From: Streptomyces sp. NBC_01233
Lineage (GTDB): Bacteria; Actinomycetota; Actinomycetes; Streptomycetales; Streptomycetaceae
DNA length: 64,000 bases
Assembly: GCF_035989305.1 (NCBI RefSeq)
Contig: NZ_CP108514.1
Span: forward strand, 5,123,501-5,187,500
Reading direction: 5' to 3'
Position 1 is the stretch's first letter, and each line of letters starts with the position of its first letter. The position numbers were made by a program, and so were the translations under genes. Shown in pieces: positions 51,728 through 59,573 of the stretch. The notes under the pieces are model-generated. The model ran no database searches and was not told the DNA's origin. It was given only the letters and a program-made list of their open reading frames with translations.

Positions 51728-52168
51728 ATGAGCAGAATGGCGCAGATCATCGTGCTGGCGCGGTACGAGGACGAGGTGATGGAGCCGCTGACCCGGTACG
51801 ACGAGACGCGCACCTGGCGCGGCCGGTTCGAGCAGATACCCGACTGGTTCGTCGGCGGCTGGTACATCGAGTTCTACCGGGAGGGCCAGCGCCGCGGAGT
51901 GCTGAAGGACCTGGAGTCGCTGCCGTGGAACAACCCGGAGTGCGTGCAGGTCATGCTCCACGACGAGGAGGACGACTGCTTCGGCCTGTGGATGTTCCGG
52001 GACGGCGCGCTGGTGGAGGTGGGGGTACCGGGCACGGAGCGGTTCCACGACGCTCCGCCGTCGTGGCGCACGAGCCCGCATCCCGGCGTCCTGTTCCGGA
52101 CCGACCTGGGCCGCACCGACCTGGAGCACTCTCCGGAGCACGCGCAGGACCCGCGGCTGTCCTGGTAG
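51728..52168 (+). CDS. Hypothetical protein
   Basis: The 146-residue soluble acidic protein contains several Trp (DWFVGGWYIEFY, LPWNNPECVQ). The regular alternation suggests a beta-rich domain. No family is recognised and no motif indicates an enzyme. TGACAT lies 6 nt before ATG 51728, so it may be leaderless. Confidence 0.75.
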   Translation: MSRMAQIIVLARYEDEVMEPLTRYDETRTWRGRFEQIPDWFVGGWYIEFYREGQRRGVLKDLESLPWNNPECVQVMLHDEEDDCFGLWMFRDGALVEVGVPGTERFHDAPPSWRTSPHPGVLFRTDLGRTDLEHSPEHAQDPRLSW

Positions 52169-52296
52169 CAGGGTGTCGAAACGATACTGCTGCGGGCATT
52201 GGAGTGAACTGCCGTTCCTGTCGCCGCCTTCGGGCGGTTGGACCGGCCGACGCGTACATCGACCAGCGCGTCCTTCCATACATCCCTAGGGGAGTC

Positions 52297-52551
52297 ATGC
52301 GTATTCGCTCTGCTGTCACCGCATCCGTCCTGGCCGCCGGCATCCTGCTGGGCGGGGCCGGCGCCGCCCTGGCCAACGACGGCGTCGACATCGACTACTT
52401 CTCCGGCGGTCGCGCGGGCTTCTCGTCGAACTGCTCGACGTTCGCCGCGGTGCCCAGCAACCGCCCGGCGTTCACCGGCCCCGTCTACAGCTCGAACTGC
52501 ATCACGGACGGCGAGAAGGAGTGGGCGAAGGGGCACCACCTGGGCGCCTGA
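52297..52551 (+). CDS. Small secreted protein
   Basis: The 84-residue protein has a Sec signal peptide (MRIRSAVTASVLAAGILLGG, likely cut after ALA) and a mature part of about 55 residues with two Cys (in SSNCSTF and SSNCITD) that can form one disulfide. The function is unknown. AGGGGAGTC precedes the ATG, and a strong terminator follows the stop. Confidence 0.82.
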   Translation: MRIRSAVTASVLAAGILLGGAGAALANDGVDIDYFSGGRAGFSSNCSTFAAVPSNRPAFTGPVYSSNCITDGEKEWAKGHHLGA

Positions 52552-52564
52552 CCCGGGCGGCTCG

Positions 52565-52609
52565 CGCCGCGGGGGCGGACCGGCGCAGACGTCGGCCGCC
52601 CCCGCGGCG
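52565..52609 (+). terminator. Terminator after the small secreted protein gene
   Basis: A perfect 14-bp stem (52565-52578 with 52596-52609), then TTTCC. Confidence 0.8.
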
Positions 52610-52661
52610 TTTCCGCTCCCGAAAAGGGCGGTGCGCCGAGGTCCGACAGGAACGCAGCGGC

Positions 52662-53106
52662 CTAGTGGGCGGACCCGGTGGTCTTGAAGGAGCCGGGCAC
52701 CATCCACACCACGAGCACCAGGACGGCGGCCGTGATCCCGATCGAGACGTACGAGGTCGTGGCCAGGGCGCCGTCGAAGGCGTCGCTGCGCCGAGGTCTC
52801 GGAGGTCGCGGTGACCACGGAGGCGACGCCGAAGAGCACGAAGCCGATGAGGAACAGCTTCCGCCGCCCGAACCGGTCGCCGACGGCGGCGGTGGTGACG
52901 AGCAGCCCGCCGAGGACCAGCCCGTAGATGTCGGTGATCCACAGCTGCTGCACGGCGCTGGGCTGGAGATCGTCGATGAGGGAGGGGAGTGCGACGTGCA
53001 GGATGGTGGCGTCCATCGCGACGAGCAGCAGGCTGGCACACAGCACGGCGAGCATCGCCCAACGCCCGGACGTTCCCGTTACGGCTCGGGCCACGGGACA
53101 TCTCAT
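52662..53106 (-). pseudogene. MFS drug-transporter remnant with internal deletion
   Basis: The first roughly 100 residues read like an EmrB/QacA-type transporter (LLVAMDATILHVALPSLIDD, then VGDRFGRRKLFLIGF). Near 52790 the frame breaks and continues in another frame with the family's C-terminus (SDAFDGALATTSYVSIGI and a last membrane segment). About 350 residues of the middle are missing. It lies just before the tRNA that bounds the accessory region. Confidence 0.85.
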
Positions 53107-53281
53107 CCTTCGGGGGGACGCACAGCAGAACGATGCACCGAATACGGCGCATCTGCCCCAGTATGTGACCTCCACCTCACCCCCGCAGAACCCGGTTCAG
53201 GGCACCCGTCCACACCCTGTAGACTTGGCGCCGCTGCTGATGAGCGCCCCTCTTCGAGGGAATACTTGTCTGACCAGCGGT

Positions 53282-53355
53282 GCCGCCTTAGCTCAGTTGG
53301 CCAGAGCAACGCACTCGTAATGCGTAGGTCTCGGGTTCGAATCCCGAAGGCGGCT
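53282..53355 (+). tRNA. tRNA-Thr (anticodon CGT)
   Basis: A full cloverleaf is seen. The acceptor stem is GCCGCCT (53282-53288) with AGGCGGC (53348-53354). The anticodon stem ACGCA/TGCGT encloses loop CTCGTAA with anticodon CGT at 53316-53318, and the T arm contains GGTTCGAATCC. CCA is not encoded. It reads ACG codons. It is a likely integration site for genomic islands. Confidence 0.97.
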
Positions 53356-53363
53356 CTGTGGTG

Positions 53364-53393
53364 AACCCCAGGTCAAGCCTTTGACCTGGGGTT
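53364..53393 (+). terminator. Terminator of tRNA-Thr
   Basis: A 13-bp perfect stem (53364-53376 with 53381-53393), a 4-nt loop, then TTCTTGT. Confidence 0.9.
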
Positions 53394-53448
53394 TCTTGTA
53401 TAGAGTGACCTTGGAATTCGGGTAAAACGGGCACTGGCGGTTTGCGTA

Positions 53449-53464
53449 TCGCAATGCGTAGGTC
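53449..53464 (+). repeat. Partial copy of tRNA-Thr anticodon arm (att-like)
   Basis: TCGCAATGCGTAGGTC matches 53315-53330 of the tRNA at 15 of 16 positions, 134 bp downstream and in direct orientation. The likeness stops after a further TTC. This is what a remnant attachment site of an integrated element would look like. Confidence 0.55.
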
Positions 53465-53561
53465 GCAGTTTCACATGCTGTTGTCGATAGGCTGCCGCAG
53501 GGCTGTGACCTGCTGCTTTGCTCAGCTGAACCACGGAGCCCCGTCAAGATCTCGATATCTT

Positions 53562-53583
53562 CGGTGGACAGCCGGTGGACAGC
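53562..53583 (+). repeat. Tandem 11-mer, possible integrase arm site
   Basis: CGGTGGACAGC occurs twice in tandem. Short direct repeats of this sort flank attachment sites of Streptomyces integrative elements; binding is inferred. Confidence 0.35.
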
Positions 53584-53879
53584 TGTGCGTGATGGACAGT
53601 CAGGAATTCTCTCGCCGAGTCCGGGTTCTGGCGCCGGTCGGGCGGTCCGGGTGCTGCGATCAGCGGTCTCGGTCTTGTGTCGTTCCGACAGCCGTAGGCG
53701 GAATCAGCGCTCCCGCGATACGCATGGGGGAACGGCCTCGGGGTGGCGCTCAGCGTCGGAGGGCGACGACCTCGCCCTCCGCGTTCATGGCGCGGAGCCG
53801 TCGCGCAGACTGGAGCAGGGAGACTTGCGCGAAGGTGAGCCGGACTTCGTCTGGTAGGGCGACTCGGACAGCCTCTAGC

Positions 53880-55651
53880 TCTGTACTTCGCGGGTAGTTC
53901 GTTCAGGTCTCTGGCCAGCGGGGATGTGTGGGTTCCAGGCCGAGGAGGTCGAGGAGGTGGAGCTGGATGCCCCGGGTGATGGCGATGACGGGTGGGTCGG
54001 TGGCGCTGCCGACCCGTAGCCGCAGGTCGGACAGGTGGTAGAGGATCATCCGGCCGGTGGGCCGCACCCTCTGGTTGCCGGGGTAGAGCCCCTGCATCTT
54101 CTGGTCGCCGCCGAGGGCTCGGCGGACCTGGCGTTCGATCAGGCAGAACAGCAGCAGGGCCAGGCAGATCACTGTGATCAGTGCGGCGACGCGTTTGTTG
54201 TCCTGCACGAAGACAGGGGTGACGGCCAGGGGGCCCTTGAAGTCGCTGTATCGGCGCTCGACGGTGCCCTGGCCTTTGTGGCGGCGTAGTACTTCGCCGG
54301 GATCGGCCTGTTCGGGGGTGAGGGTGGTCAGCAGCGCGTACCAGCCGTCGACGGCGGCTTCGGCCTGGAGCACGTCCTGATCGAAGTGCCAGGACAGGGC
54401 GGGCCGTCCGGTTTCGTCGGTGGTGATCTCGGTGTGCAGGCAGCCGGAGACCCGGCGGGTGCGGGTGATCACGCCGAGGCGTGCGGCGATCTTCTCTGCG
54501 GTGCTGTAGTAGCGGCCGCCGGCAGAGTGCTGGAGCTTGTCGAGGTCTTCGCGGGCCTTGGCCAGGCGTTTCTCGCGGGCCCGCTGCTGGCCTTTGGCGT
54601 TGCCGGTGGAGTGCACCAGGATCCGGCGTACCTGGAGCGGGGGATCGCTCTTGCGGGGCCCGGTCACAAGGTGGATGTCTTCCAGGACCCGGTAGGTCTC
54701 ACGCGCTGCGGCGGGGGTGTTCTCGTCGCGGGCGGGGGTGTAGTCCACGACGGTGGCCGTCTCGAGGTCGAGGGCGGCGTAGACGGCGTCGTCGACCCTG
54801 GAAGCGGGGGCCGGGGCGATGAAATCGGTCCCGGCCCCGATCAGGGCGGTGACGTTGCCGTATGAGATCAGCTTGGAGTCGGCGATCAGCAGGAACTTCT
54901 TCGGTCCGGCCATCGCGCGCAGAGCGTTCATGGTGCCGGTGATCTGGGAGATCTCCGCGGCTCCGCCGTCGATGACGCGGGACAGCAGGGGGATACCGCC
55001 GTCGCCGGTCACCGCCAGGCCGGTCTGGATCTGCTTGAGGTCGTAGCGGCGGTCCTTGGGATGGCCGTGTCTGATGCGGGGATACTCCTCGTCCTGGTCA
55101 TCGGCCGGGTAGGCGCCGTAGAGCGACATGGATGTCATGTCCCAGTGGAACGTGGACACATCGATGCCGAACTCGCCGATCGCCTGGGCCCCGATGCTGT
55201 CGGTGAGCTCTCTCAGCCGCGGGGCGATGGCGTCCAGGGCCCGGCCCAGACGGTCGTCGTTGAGCAGTTCCGCCTCAATTCCGAATACTTCTTCCACCGC
55301 CCACTCCCGGGCCCAGCGGTCCACCCGCCACAGGGGTGCGGGTGCGGTCAGCCGGTTGGCCACCAGCACCTCGATGACCTGGCCGTGCGTCACATGGGCG
55401 ATGTCGCGGCCCGGGCACAGCCGGTCGACGGTCCCGGCCACATCAAGCCGGCGCAGAAACTCGGCAGCGACAGGCAGAGCGCCCAGACGCTTCTCCACCA
55501 CGGAGGTGACCACACATTCCATGCGCGGGCGCACCGTCCGCAGCCGTGGGGACCGGGAAGACTTCGTCACACCCGGATCAACACAGCCACCCCCGGACCG
55601 GACACGGCCAGACACCAACTCCACCTGACTCAGCCACCCGCGAAGTACGGA
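53880..55651. mobile_element. IS1634-family insertion sequence, intact
   Basis: The element is 1772 bp with terminal inverted repeats (29 bp, 23 identical) that both begin TCyGTACTTCGCGGGT. It is flanked by the 6-bp target duplication TCTAGC (53874-53879 and 55652-55657). It holds one transposase gene whose stop codon lies inside the left repeat. The intact duplication points to a recent insertion. Confidence 0.93.
53903..55522 (-). CDS. IS1634-family transposase
   Basis: The 539-residue DDE transposase of the IS4-like IS1634 group has an N-terminal DUF4277-type region (VVEKRLGALPVAAEFLRRLD). The catalytic Asp motifs are in FGIDVSTFHWDMTS and LLIADSKLIS. The Y(2)R(3)E(6)K-like region has RRYSDFKGPLAVTPVFVQDN. 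ATG 55522 matches the usual start; an upstream GTG at 55570 would add 16 residues. It appears complete. Confidence 0.93.
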   Translation of the reverse strand: MECVVTSVVEKRLGALPVAAEFLRRLDVAGTVDRLCPGRDIAHVTHGQVIEVLVANRLTAPAPLWRVDRWAREWAVEEVFGIEAELLNDDRLGRALDAIAPRLRELTDSIGAQAIGEFGIDVSTFHWDMTSMSLYGAYPADDQDEEYPRIRHGHPKDRRYDLKQIQTGLAVTGDGGIPLLSRVIDGGAAEISQITGTMNALRAMAGPKKFLLIADSKLISYGNVTALIGAGTDFIAPAPASRVDDAVYAALDLETATVVDYTPARDENTPAAARETYRVLEDIHLVTGPRKSDPPLQVRRILVHSTGNAKGQQRAREKRLAKAREDLDKLQHSAGGRYYSTAEKIAARLGVITRTRRVSGCLHTEITTDETGRPALSWHFDQDVLQAEAAVDGWYALLTTLTPEQADPGEVLRRHKGQGTVERRYSDFKGPLAVTPVFVQDNKRVAALITVICLALLLFCLIERQVRRALGGDQKMQGLYPGNQRVRPTGRMILYHLSDLRLRVGSATDPPVIAITRGIQLHLLDLLGLEPTHPRWPET

Positions 55652-55992
55652 TCTAGCGGTCGTGGACGCCAAGTACAAGGCGAACGCCCCGGAGGCTTCC
55701 CGGACGCCAACCTCTACCAACTCCTCGCCCTGTACCAGGTTGGGGCTGCCGACCGGACATCTCGTCTGCGCCAGAGGCAACGCTCCGCATGCCGCACACG
55801 TCATCCGCAATGCCGGCATCCGCATCCACCGGCAGGCCCTCGACCTTGACCAGCCACCGGAGCGACTGCTCGCGGAAGTCTCCGGGATCGCCACGAACCT
55901 TGGGGCACCTCTGGGTTCGTCGGCGCTGCCGACCTGACGCCCACCTCCGAGAAGACGAACACGTCACCGAGCTGATCCGCATCAGAGCCTGA

Positions 55993-56244
55993 ATGACCGA
56001 CCTGACGGACAAACTCCCCTTGCCAGACCACGACTCGGTGCTCGACCAGGCCATCCCCTTCGACAAGGTGCGCTGGATGCTCCTGTTGCCCGACGCCATG
56101 TGGTGGCCCGCCGAACTCGACGCCTGCCCTACGCCGGAGCGGTGGCCCCGAGTGGACCGCCGAACGGTGTTCACCATCGCCCGCGAGACCGGAACCACCA
56201 CGGGCAACCGGCACCTCCTGGTCGAGGCGCTCGTGTGGGGCACA
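55993..56244 (+). pseudogene. OGG-fold DNA glycosylase-like gene, 5' part
   Basis: The first 84 codons (MTDLTDKLPLPDHDS... ending HLLVEALVWGT) belong to the 8-oxoguanine DNA glycosylase OGG-fold protein family often found beside restriction genes. The frame is cut after VWGT by the element at 56245-57884 and resumes at 57891. If read on without the break, the frame would run into the element and stop at 56313. Confidence 0.75.
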
Positions 56245-56437
56245 GACTCTGTTGCTCAATTCGTTTGGGCTCGGGGACCGCTGATGCGCGAGGGCGACTT
56301 GCCCGGTTCTTGACGTTCTGGTGGTGACGCTACGAGCACGGGAGGTGCTGACGAACCAGATGCTCAGGAATATGGAGTTGCGGGCGGCGGACCGGCTGAC
56401 CGGGGCGCTTGGAGACCCGTTGCCGCGTTGGCGCCGT

Positions 56438-56443
56438 TAGCCT
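56438..56443 (+). promoter_or_regulatory. Probable -10 box, leaderless endonuclease VII-like gene
   Basis: TAGCCT is 6 nt before the ATG at 56450, inside the element. The element therefore carries its own promoter. Confidence 0.5.
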
Positions 56444-56449
56444 GTGGGT

Positions 56450-57787
56450 ATGTCAGAGCGTGTCATGCCCGGTCGCACAGACGGCCTGATCACCCTGGTT
56501 GCCGCGGACGCTCTGTGGGTCGATTTGACGGCCGACAGTGCTGTGCCGACGGCTTCTGGGGCATTCACCTGCTCTCCTACCCGGGTGGGGTACGTCCTGC
56601 TCGGCGGCCATGTGGTGGCGACGGTGAGGGCGAGCGGCGGTCAGAGGAGTGTCTCGGAGGTTGAGGTGCGCCGGGCGGCCGCGGAACTGAACGCGGTGGG
56701 GATGGATCGGCAGGACCTGGTCCGCATCGGTCCGTTTCGTGGGGCGCCGAGGCAGGAGTGCAACGAGGAAACGCCGCTGCGTTGGCGCCGGCGCATCACG
56801 GGGGAACTGCAGGAGCTGGGCGGCCCCGAGCGGGCAGCGCGACGTGAAGTCGGTCGGCCGTACCATCTGGCGGGGATCGACTGGCGACAGATGCTCGTGG
56901 AGCAGACCCGCGACGGGACGCAGCGCACGTGGTGGCTGCCGCGCGCTGTGGTCAGGCTGCTGGACGCGGCCGAGCACGCCGAAACGCAGTGGGTGCAAGC
57001 CGCGCGGACCCGCCAGGCAAGCGCAGCCGTCACCGAGCCGCCCTCCCACCCCCGGCGGGCCCGAGACGCCGGCGGTCGGCAGAAGACGGGCCCCGAGGGC
57101 CCCACCGCCTCACTGCGCCCGTACAACAAAGAGCTGGAAGGCCAGCTGTACTCGGTGCTCAGCAGGAAGCCCGGTACCTCCCGCAGGGTGGCTGGGTGGG
57201 CGTGCGCCGTCTGCCGCACTGCGCCCGCCACCGTGCTCGACCACTGCCACGAACACGGCTACGTCCGGGCCCCCGTCTGCCAGTCCTGCAACACACAGGA
57301 ACGCCCTGACCACCTGTACAGCAACGACATCCGCGTGGCGAACCGCTACACGCGCCTCTTCCAGACCGACACCGACGACTGGCTCCGCCACTGGCACCGC
57401 TGCCCTGGCTGCCGCGCACGCACCACCCTGCCCCTGCCGCACCTCGCCGCATGGACCGCCCACATAGCCTGCCGATCGCTGCGCCCGACCCACCGCGCCC
57501 CCCGCGGGCGCAAGCCCTGCGGTGTCCTGCGCGTGTCCTGGACGGGCAGTCAGAACGCGCCCCGTTCCTGCCTGCTCACTGTCGCCGTCGACTTCTGCCC
57601 CTCCGGCGAGCACCGTGTCCTGGCGCGAGTCCCCTACCGCGAAGCCGCCGAGCGGTTTCGTGTCTGGTTGGCCGAGACGGCCCCTGCCGTGGCCGCCGCG
57701 GCCGGTCCTGACCGCTTGGACGGCCTCCCTGCCCAGTTCCGGCCAGTCATCGCGGACACCAGCGGCGAGGACCTAGAACTGTTTTGA
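56450..57787 (+). CDS. Endonuclease VII-like HNH nuclease
   Basis: The 445-residue protein has a core at residues 250-281 that matches recombination endonuclease VII. C252 and C255, the active-site segment D264-H265-C266-H267, then C277 and C280 followed by Asn281, give a Cys4 zinc site around a DHxH nuclease motif. A second CxxC pair (C318, C321) could bind another zinc. Residues 1-220 are unlike known families to my eye and may bind DNA. It is the only sizeable gene in an element with inverted repeats, so it may take part in mobility; that is inference. ATG 56450 has a -10 box at leaderless spacing. Confidence 0.85.
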   Translation: MSERVMPGRTDGLITLVAADALWVDLTADSAVPTASGAFTCSPTRVGYVLLGGHVVATVRASGGQRSVSEVEVRRAAAELNAVGMDRQDLVRIGPFRGAPRQECNEETPLRWRRRITGELQELGGPERAARREVGRPYHLAGIDWRQMLVEQTRDGTQRTWWLPRAVVRLLDAAEHAETQWVQAARTRQASAAVTEPPSHPRRARDAGGRQKTGPEGPTASLRPYNKELEGQLYSVLSRKPGTSRRVAGWACAVCRTAPATVLDHCHEHGYVRAPVCQSCNTQERPDHLYSNDIRVANRYTRLFQTDTDDWLRHWHRCPGCRARTTLPLPHLAAWTAHIACRSLRPTHRAPRGRKPCGVLRVSWTGSQNAPRSCLLTVAVDFCPSGEHRVLARVPYREAAERFRVWLAETAPAVAAAAGPDRLDGLPAQFRPVIADTSGEDLELF

Positions 57788-57884
57788 GCGGGCACCGGGA
57801 GACCTGACACCCCACCGTCACCTCGCAGCTGCTGGCCCCCGACGCGGTCACCCCGCACGCCCCAGCGAAATGCGCAGCAGAGTC

Positions 57885-58120
57885 GGCACAGGTACCAAAG
57901 CACAGTCCGTACACAGGCGGGGAAAGATCTCCGCGAACACGTTCCCGGTAGGACTCGACGCCTGCCTGAACGCGGCACTCGGCGTGTTGGGCGAAGAGGG
58001 CGCCGTTCAGGCGTACCGGGCATTAAATAACGATCAACGCATCCCCTATCTGGGTGCGGCGTTCTTCACCAAGGCAGGCACTGTACTTCGCGGGCACGGC
58101 GAGCTCATCGCGAAGCGGCT
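57885..58120 (+). pseudogene. OGG-fold DNA glycosylase-like gene, 3' part, frameshifted
   Basis: The frame resumes GTKAQSVHRRGKI (57891 on) and runs through ALNNDQRIPYLGAAFFTKA. There a duplicated GGCA (58073-58076 and 58077-58080) shifts the expected LYFAG into another frame, and a stop follows soon. The usual C-terminus is missing. Together with 55993-56244 it makes about 150 codons of a once intact glycosylase-like gene. Confidence 0.75.
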
Positions 58121-58200
58121 GAACCCTGGTGGCGTTCTCGCGTTCAGCCATGCCGAGCCCATCGAGGGCTACGAGGGCCCACAGGCGATGTACGGCAACC
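58093..58200 (+). pseudogene. SAM-methyltransferase fragment
   Basis: A frame reading ELIAKRLNPGGVLAFSHAEP and ending near YGN resembles the region after the Rossmann core of class I methyltransferases (xLxPGGxLxFS). Both ends are missing, and it abuts the end of the zinc-ribbon gene on the other strand. Confidence 0.5.
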
Positions 58201-59030
58201 TACTGAAGTCCCTCGACCTGATCCTTGGCCCACCACAGGAACGCGGCGGAGTGCTGCTGGTTGGCGAAGCCCTGGCCGACGAGGGTGTGCAGGAGGTCGT
58301 TGCTCCAGAGGATGAGTCGGCCGAGGGTCCAGTTCACCGACTCGGGGGCTGGCAGCTCCAGTCCGTAGACCATCCGCGCGATCTCGCGCTTGCCGCCCGC
58401 CTCGGTCGTGTACTTGAGGATCGTCAGGAAGTCGTCGGGGTACATCACGCAGAGAACCCTTGTGAGGAGGGCCTCCTTGAAACCGGTCATGGCGAACGGC
58501 TTGGTGCCGGACAGCAGGTGCTGGAGCCGGTCTTCGAGCGGCACGTCGTCAGGTTCGTGTAGGAGGTACTCGATCGTCCTGCGGGTCGCCTCCCCGGCCG
58601 CAGCATCGCCCATGTCGTTCCACGCGGAGTTGAACGTGGCCTGATTGCCGGGCCGGGCTCCGACCTCGGAGTTGGCGAAGTCCTTGAGGACTCTGGGGTC
58701 GCACGTCCACAGCCCGTCGGGAGAGAAGATCCGCTGGTACTTTGCCCAGTAGGCCGCCACGTCGGGGTCGAAGCCCGGCTTGATCGCGAGGTACCGCTCC
58801 TTCAGCAGGGCCGCGCGCTCCAGCCGCCCGGGATCGACGTCCTCGGCTTTCGGGAAACGGGCCTTGAGGTCGTCGAACGATCGGGGCGGATTCCCCTTCG
58901 GGAGAGTGGGCTCCTTGTGCTCCCATTCATAGCCGCACCGGTGCGTCACGAGACGACGTCCGCCGTCGAGCGTGCGGATCACCTCGATGTCCTCGTCGTC
59001 GCTGCACAGTGGACACATAACCAACGCCAT
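58200..59030 (-). CDS. Zinc-ribbon protein of unknown function
   Basis: The 276-residue protein begins MALVMCPLCSDDED. CPLC and a later HRCGYEW make a probable zinc ribbon. The rest is a helical, Trp-rich domain (NQATFNSAWNDMGDAAAGEA and FANQQHSAAFLWWAKDQ near the C-terminus). It may be the DNA- or partner-binding part of a restriction system, given its neighbours; I do not recognise a family. GGGGGTAG precedes ATG 59030. The C-terminus falls where the methyltransferase fragment ends, so it may be truncated. Confidence 0.65.
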   Translation of the reverse strand: MALVMCPLCSDDEDIEVIRTLDGGRRLVTHRCGYEWEHKEPTLPKGNPPRSFDDLKARFPKAEDVDPGRLERAALLKERYLAIKPGFDPDVAAYWAKYQRIFSPDGLWTCDPRVLKDFANSEVGARPGNQATFNSAWNDMGDAAAGEATRRTIEYLLHEPDDVPLEDRLQHLLSGTKPFAMTGFKEALLTRVLCVMYPDDFLTILKYTTEAGGKREIARMVYGLELPAPESVNWTLGRLILWSNDLLHTLVGQGFANQQHSAAFLWWAKDQVEGLQ

Positions 59031-59305
59031 GGCTACCCCCGTTCCAACAGTGCTCGTGCCCGCCCCGAGCCGATGCACTTCTCCGCCCAAGCACCGCATT
59101 CTTGCATTCGGCAAAGGCGGCCGGGATGTGGGGCCATCCGGCGAGACCGGGGTCGGGGACTTCCTGTCCGTCGGATCCGCCTATCCCCTGCTACGGCTCA
59201 TACCGGCCCTCGGCGCCCCATGGCAGCCTGGGCAGCGCGCAGCCCTGCCGTCGGACAACGGATCCGAGCGGGGTGTCTCTCCCTACGAGAACAGGAGCGC
59301 CTCGC

Positions 59306-59523
59306 AGGGCCATGCTGGGCATCCTGAGCAACAGCTTCCTTGGTGCCTGGGAGGTGGCGCTATTGCGTCCATTGTCTTCATCGATGATGTTGCCGTCACC
59401 GTCGAGGCCGCCCAGGCCGCGGGCATGCAGGCGCATCTGCTCGAAGACGACGTCCGGACCATCACGCGCATCGCAGCTCAGCAGAGGGCGGTACCCGCCC
59501 TCTCAGACGAGCCACGCAGATAG
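59306..59523 (+). pseudogene. HAD-hydrolase remnant
   Basis: LGILSNSFLGA (motif II-like) at about 59315 is followed, in a different frame, by FIDDVAVTVEAAQAAGMQAH, the C-terminal metal motif of HAD-IA enzymes, with the middle missing. The region 59031-59305 to the left has no gene I can identify. Confidence 0.6.
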
Positions 59524-59573
59524 GATGCGCACACTCTTCATACTTTGGTTCCACCAGTTCAGCGAGGTGGCTC

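Larger units (their letters stand above)
53394..53836. other. Gene-poor junction region after tRNA-Thr
   Basis: These 443 bp have no intact gene. They hold the tRNA-arm copy (53449-53464) and a duplicated 11-mer (53562-53583). The right end may still contain a degraded upstream part of mcrC. The base composition is less biased than in the core genes, consistent with imported DNA. Confidence 0.5.
53837..55937 (+). pseudogene. mcrC: mcrC 3' remnant, interrupted by an IS and frameshifted
   Basis: EPDFVW at 53837-53854, then a stop, is followed across the insertion by LAVVDAKYKA (from 55655). Next comes a frameshift (PGGFPDANLYQLLALYQ in another frame) and LGLPTGHLVCARGN to the end. These are the nuclease-core and C-terminal motifs of McrC, the cleavage partner of the methyl-specific McrBC restriction enzyme (D-x-n-VVDAKYK metal site). 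No mcrB is in view. The IS1634-type element sits inside it, and earlier stop and frame changes show it was probably already dead. Confidence 0.8.
56245..57884. mobile_element. Endonuclease VII-bearing element with TIRs and 6-bp target duplication
   Basis: The 1640-bp unit has ends GACTCTGTTGCTCAATTCG (left) and GACTCTGCTGCGCATTTCG (right, reversed), matching at 21 of 26 positions over 56245-56270 and 57859-57884. The flanking GGCACA duplications are at 56239-56244 and 57885-57890. Deleting the unit and one GGCACA restores a continuous OGG-fold reading frame (VWGTGTKAQS). The only large gene inside is the endonuclease VII-like CDS; no DDE, serine or tyrosine recombinase is visible. Confidence 0.85.

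Noticed and set aside
53750..53879. Minus-strand frame beside the IS (LEAVRVALPDEVRL) that looks like a cut gene
   Set aside because: The plus strand over the same bases reads McrC motifs that rejoin across the IS, so the minus frame is a shadow.
58079..58094. CTGTACTTCGCGGG identical to the IS1634 left end, possibly a solo IS end
   Set aside because: It encodes the expected LYFAG motif of the OGG-fold gene in one frame, so the identity is explained by codons; no second end or duplication was seen.
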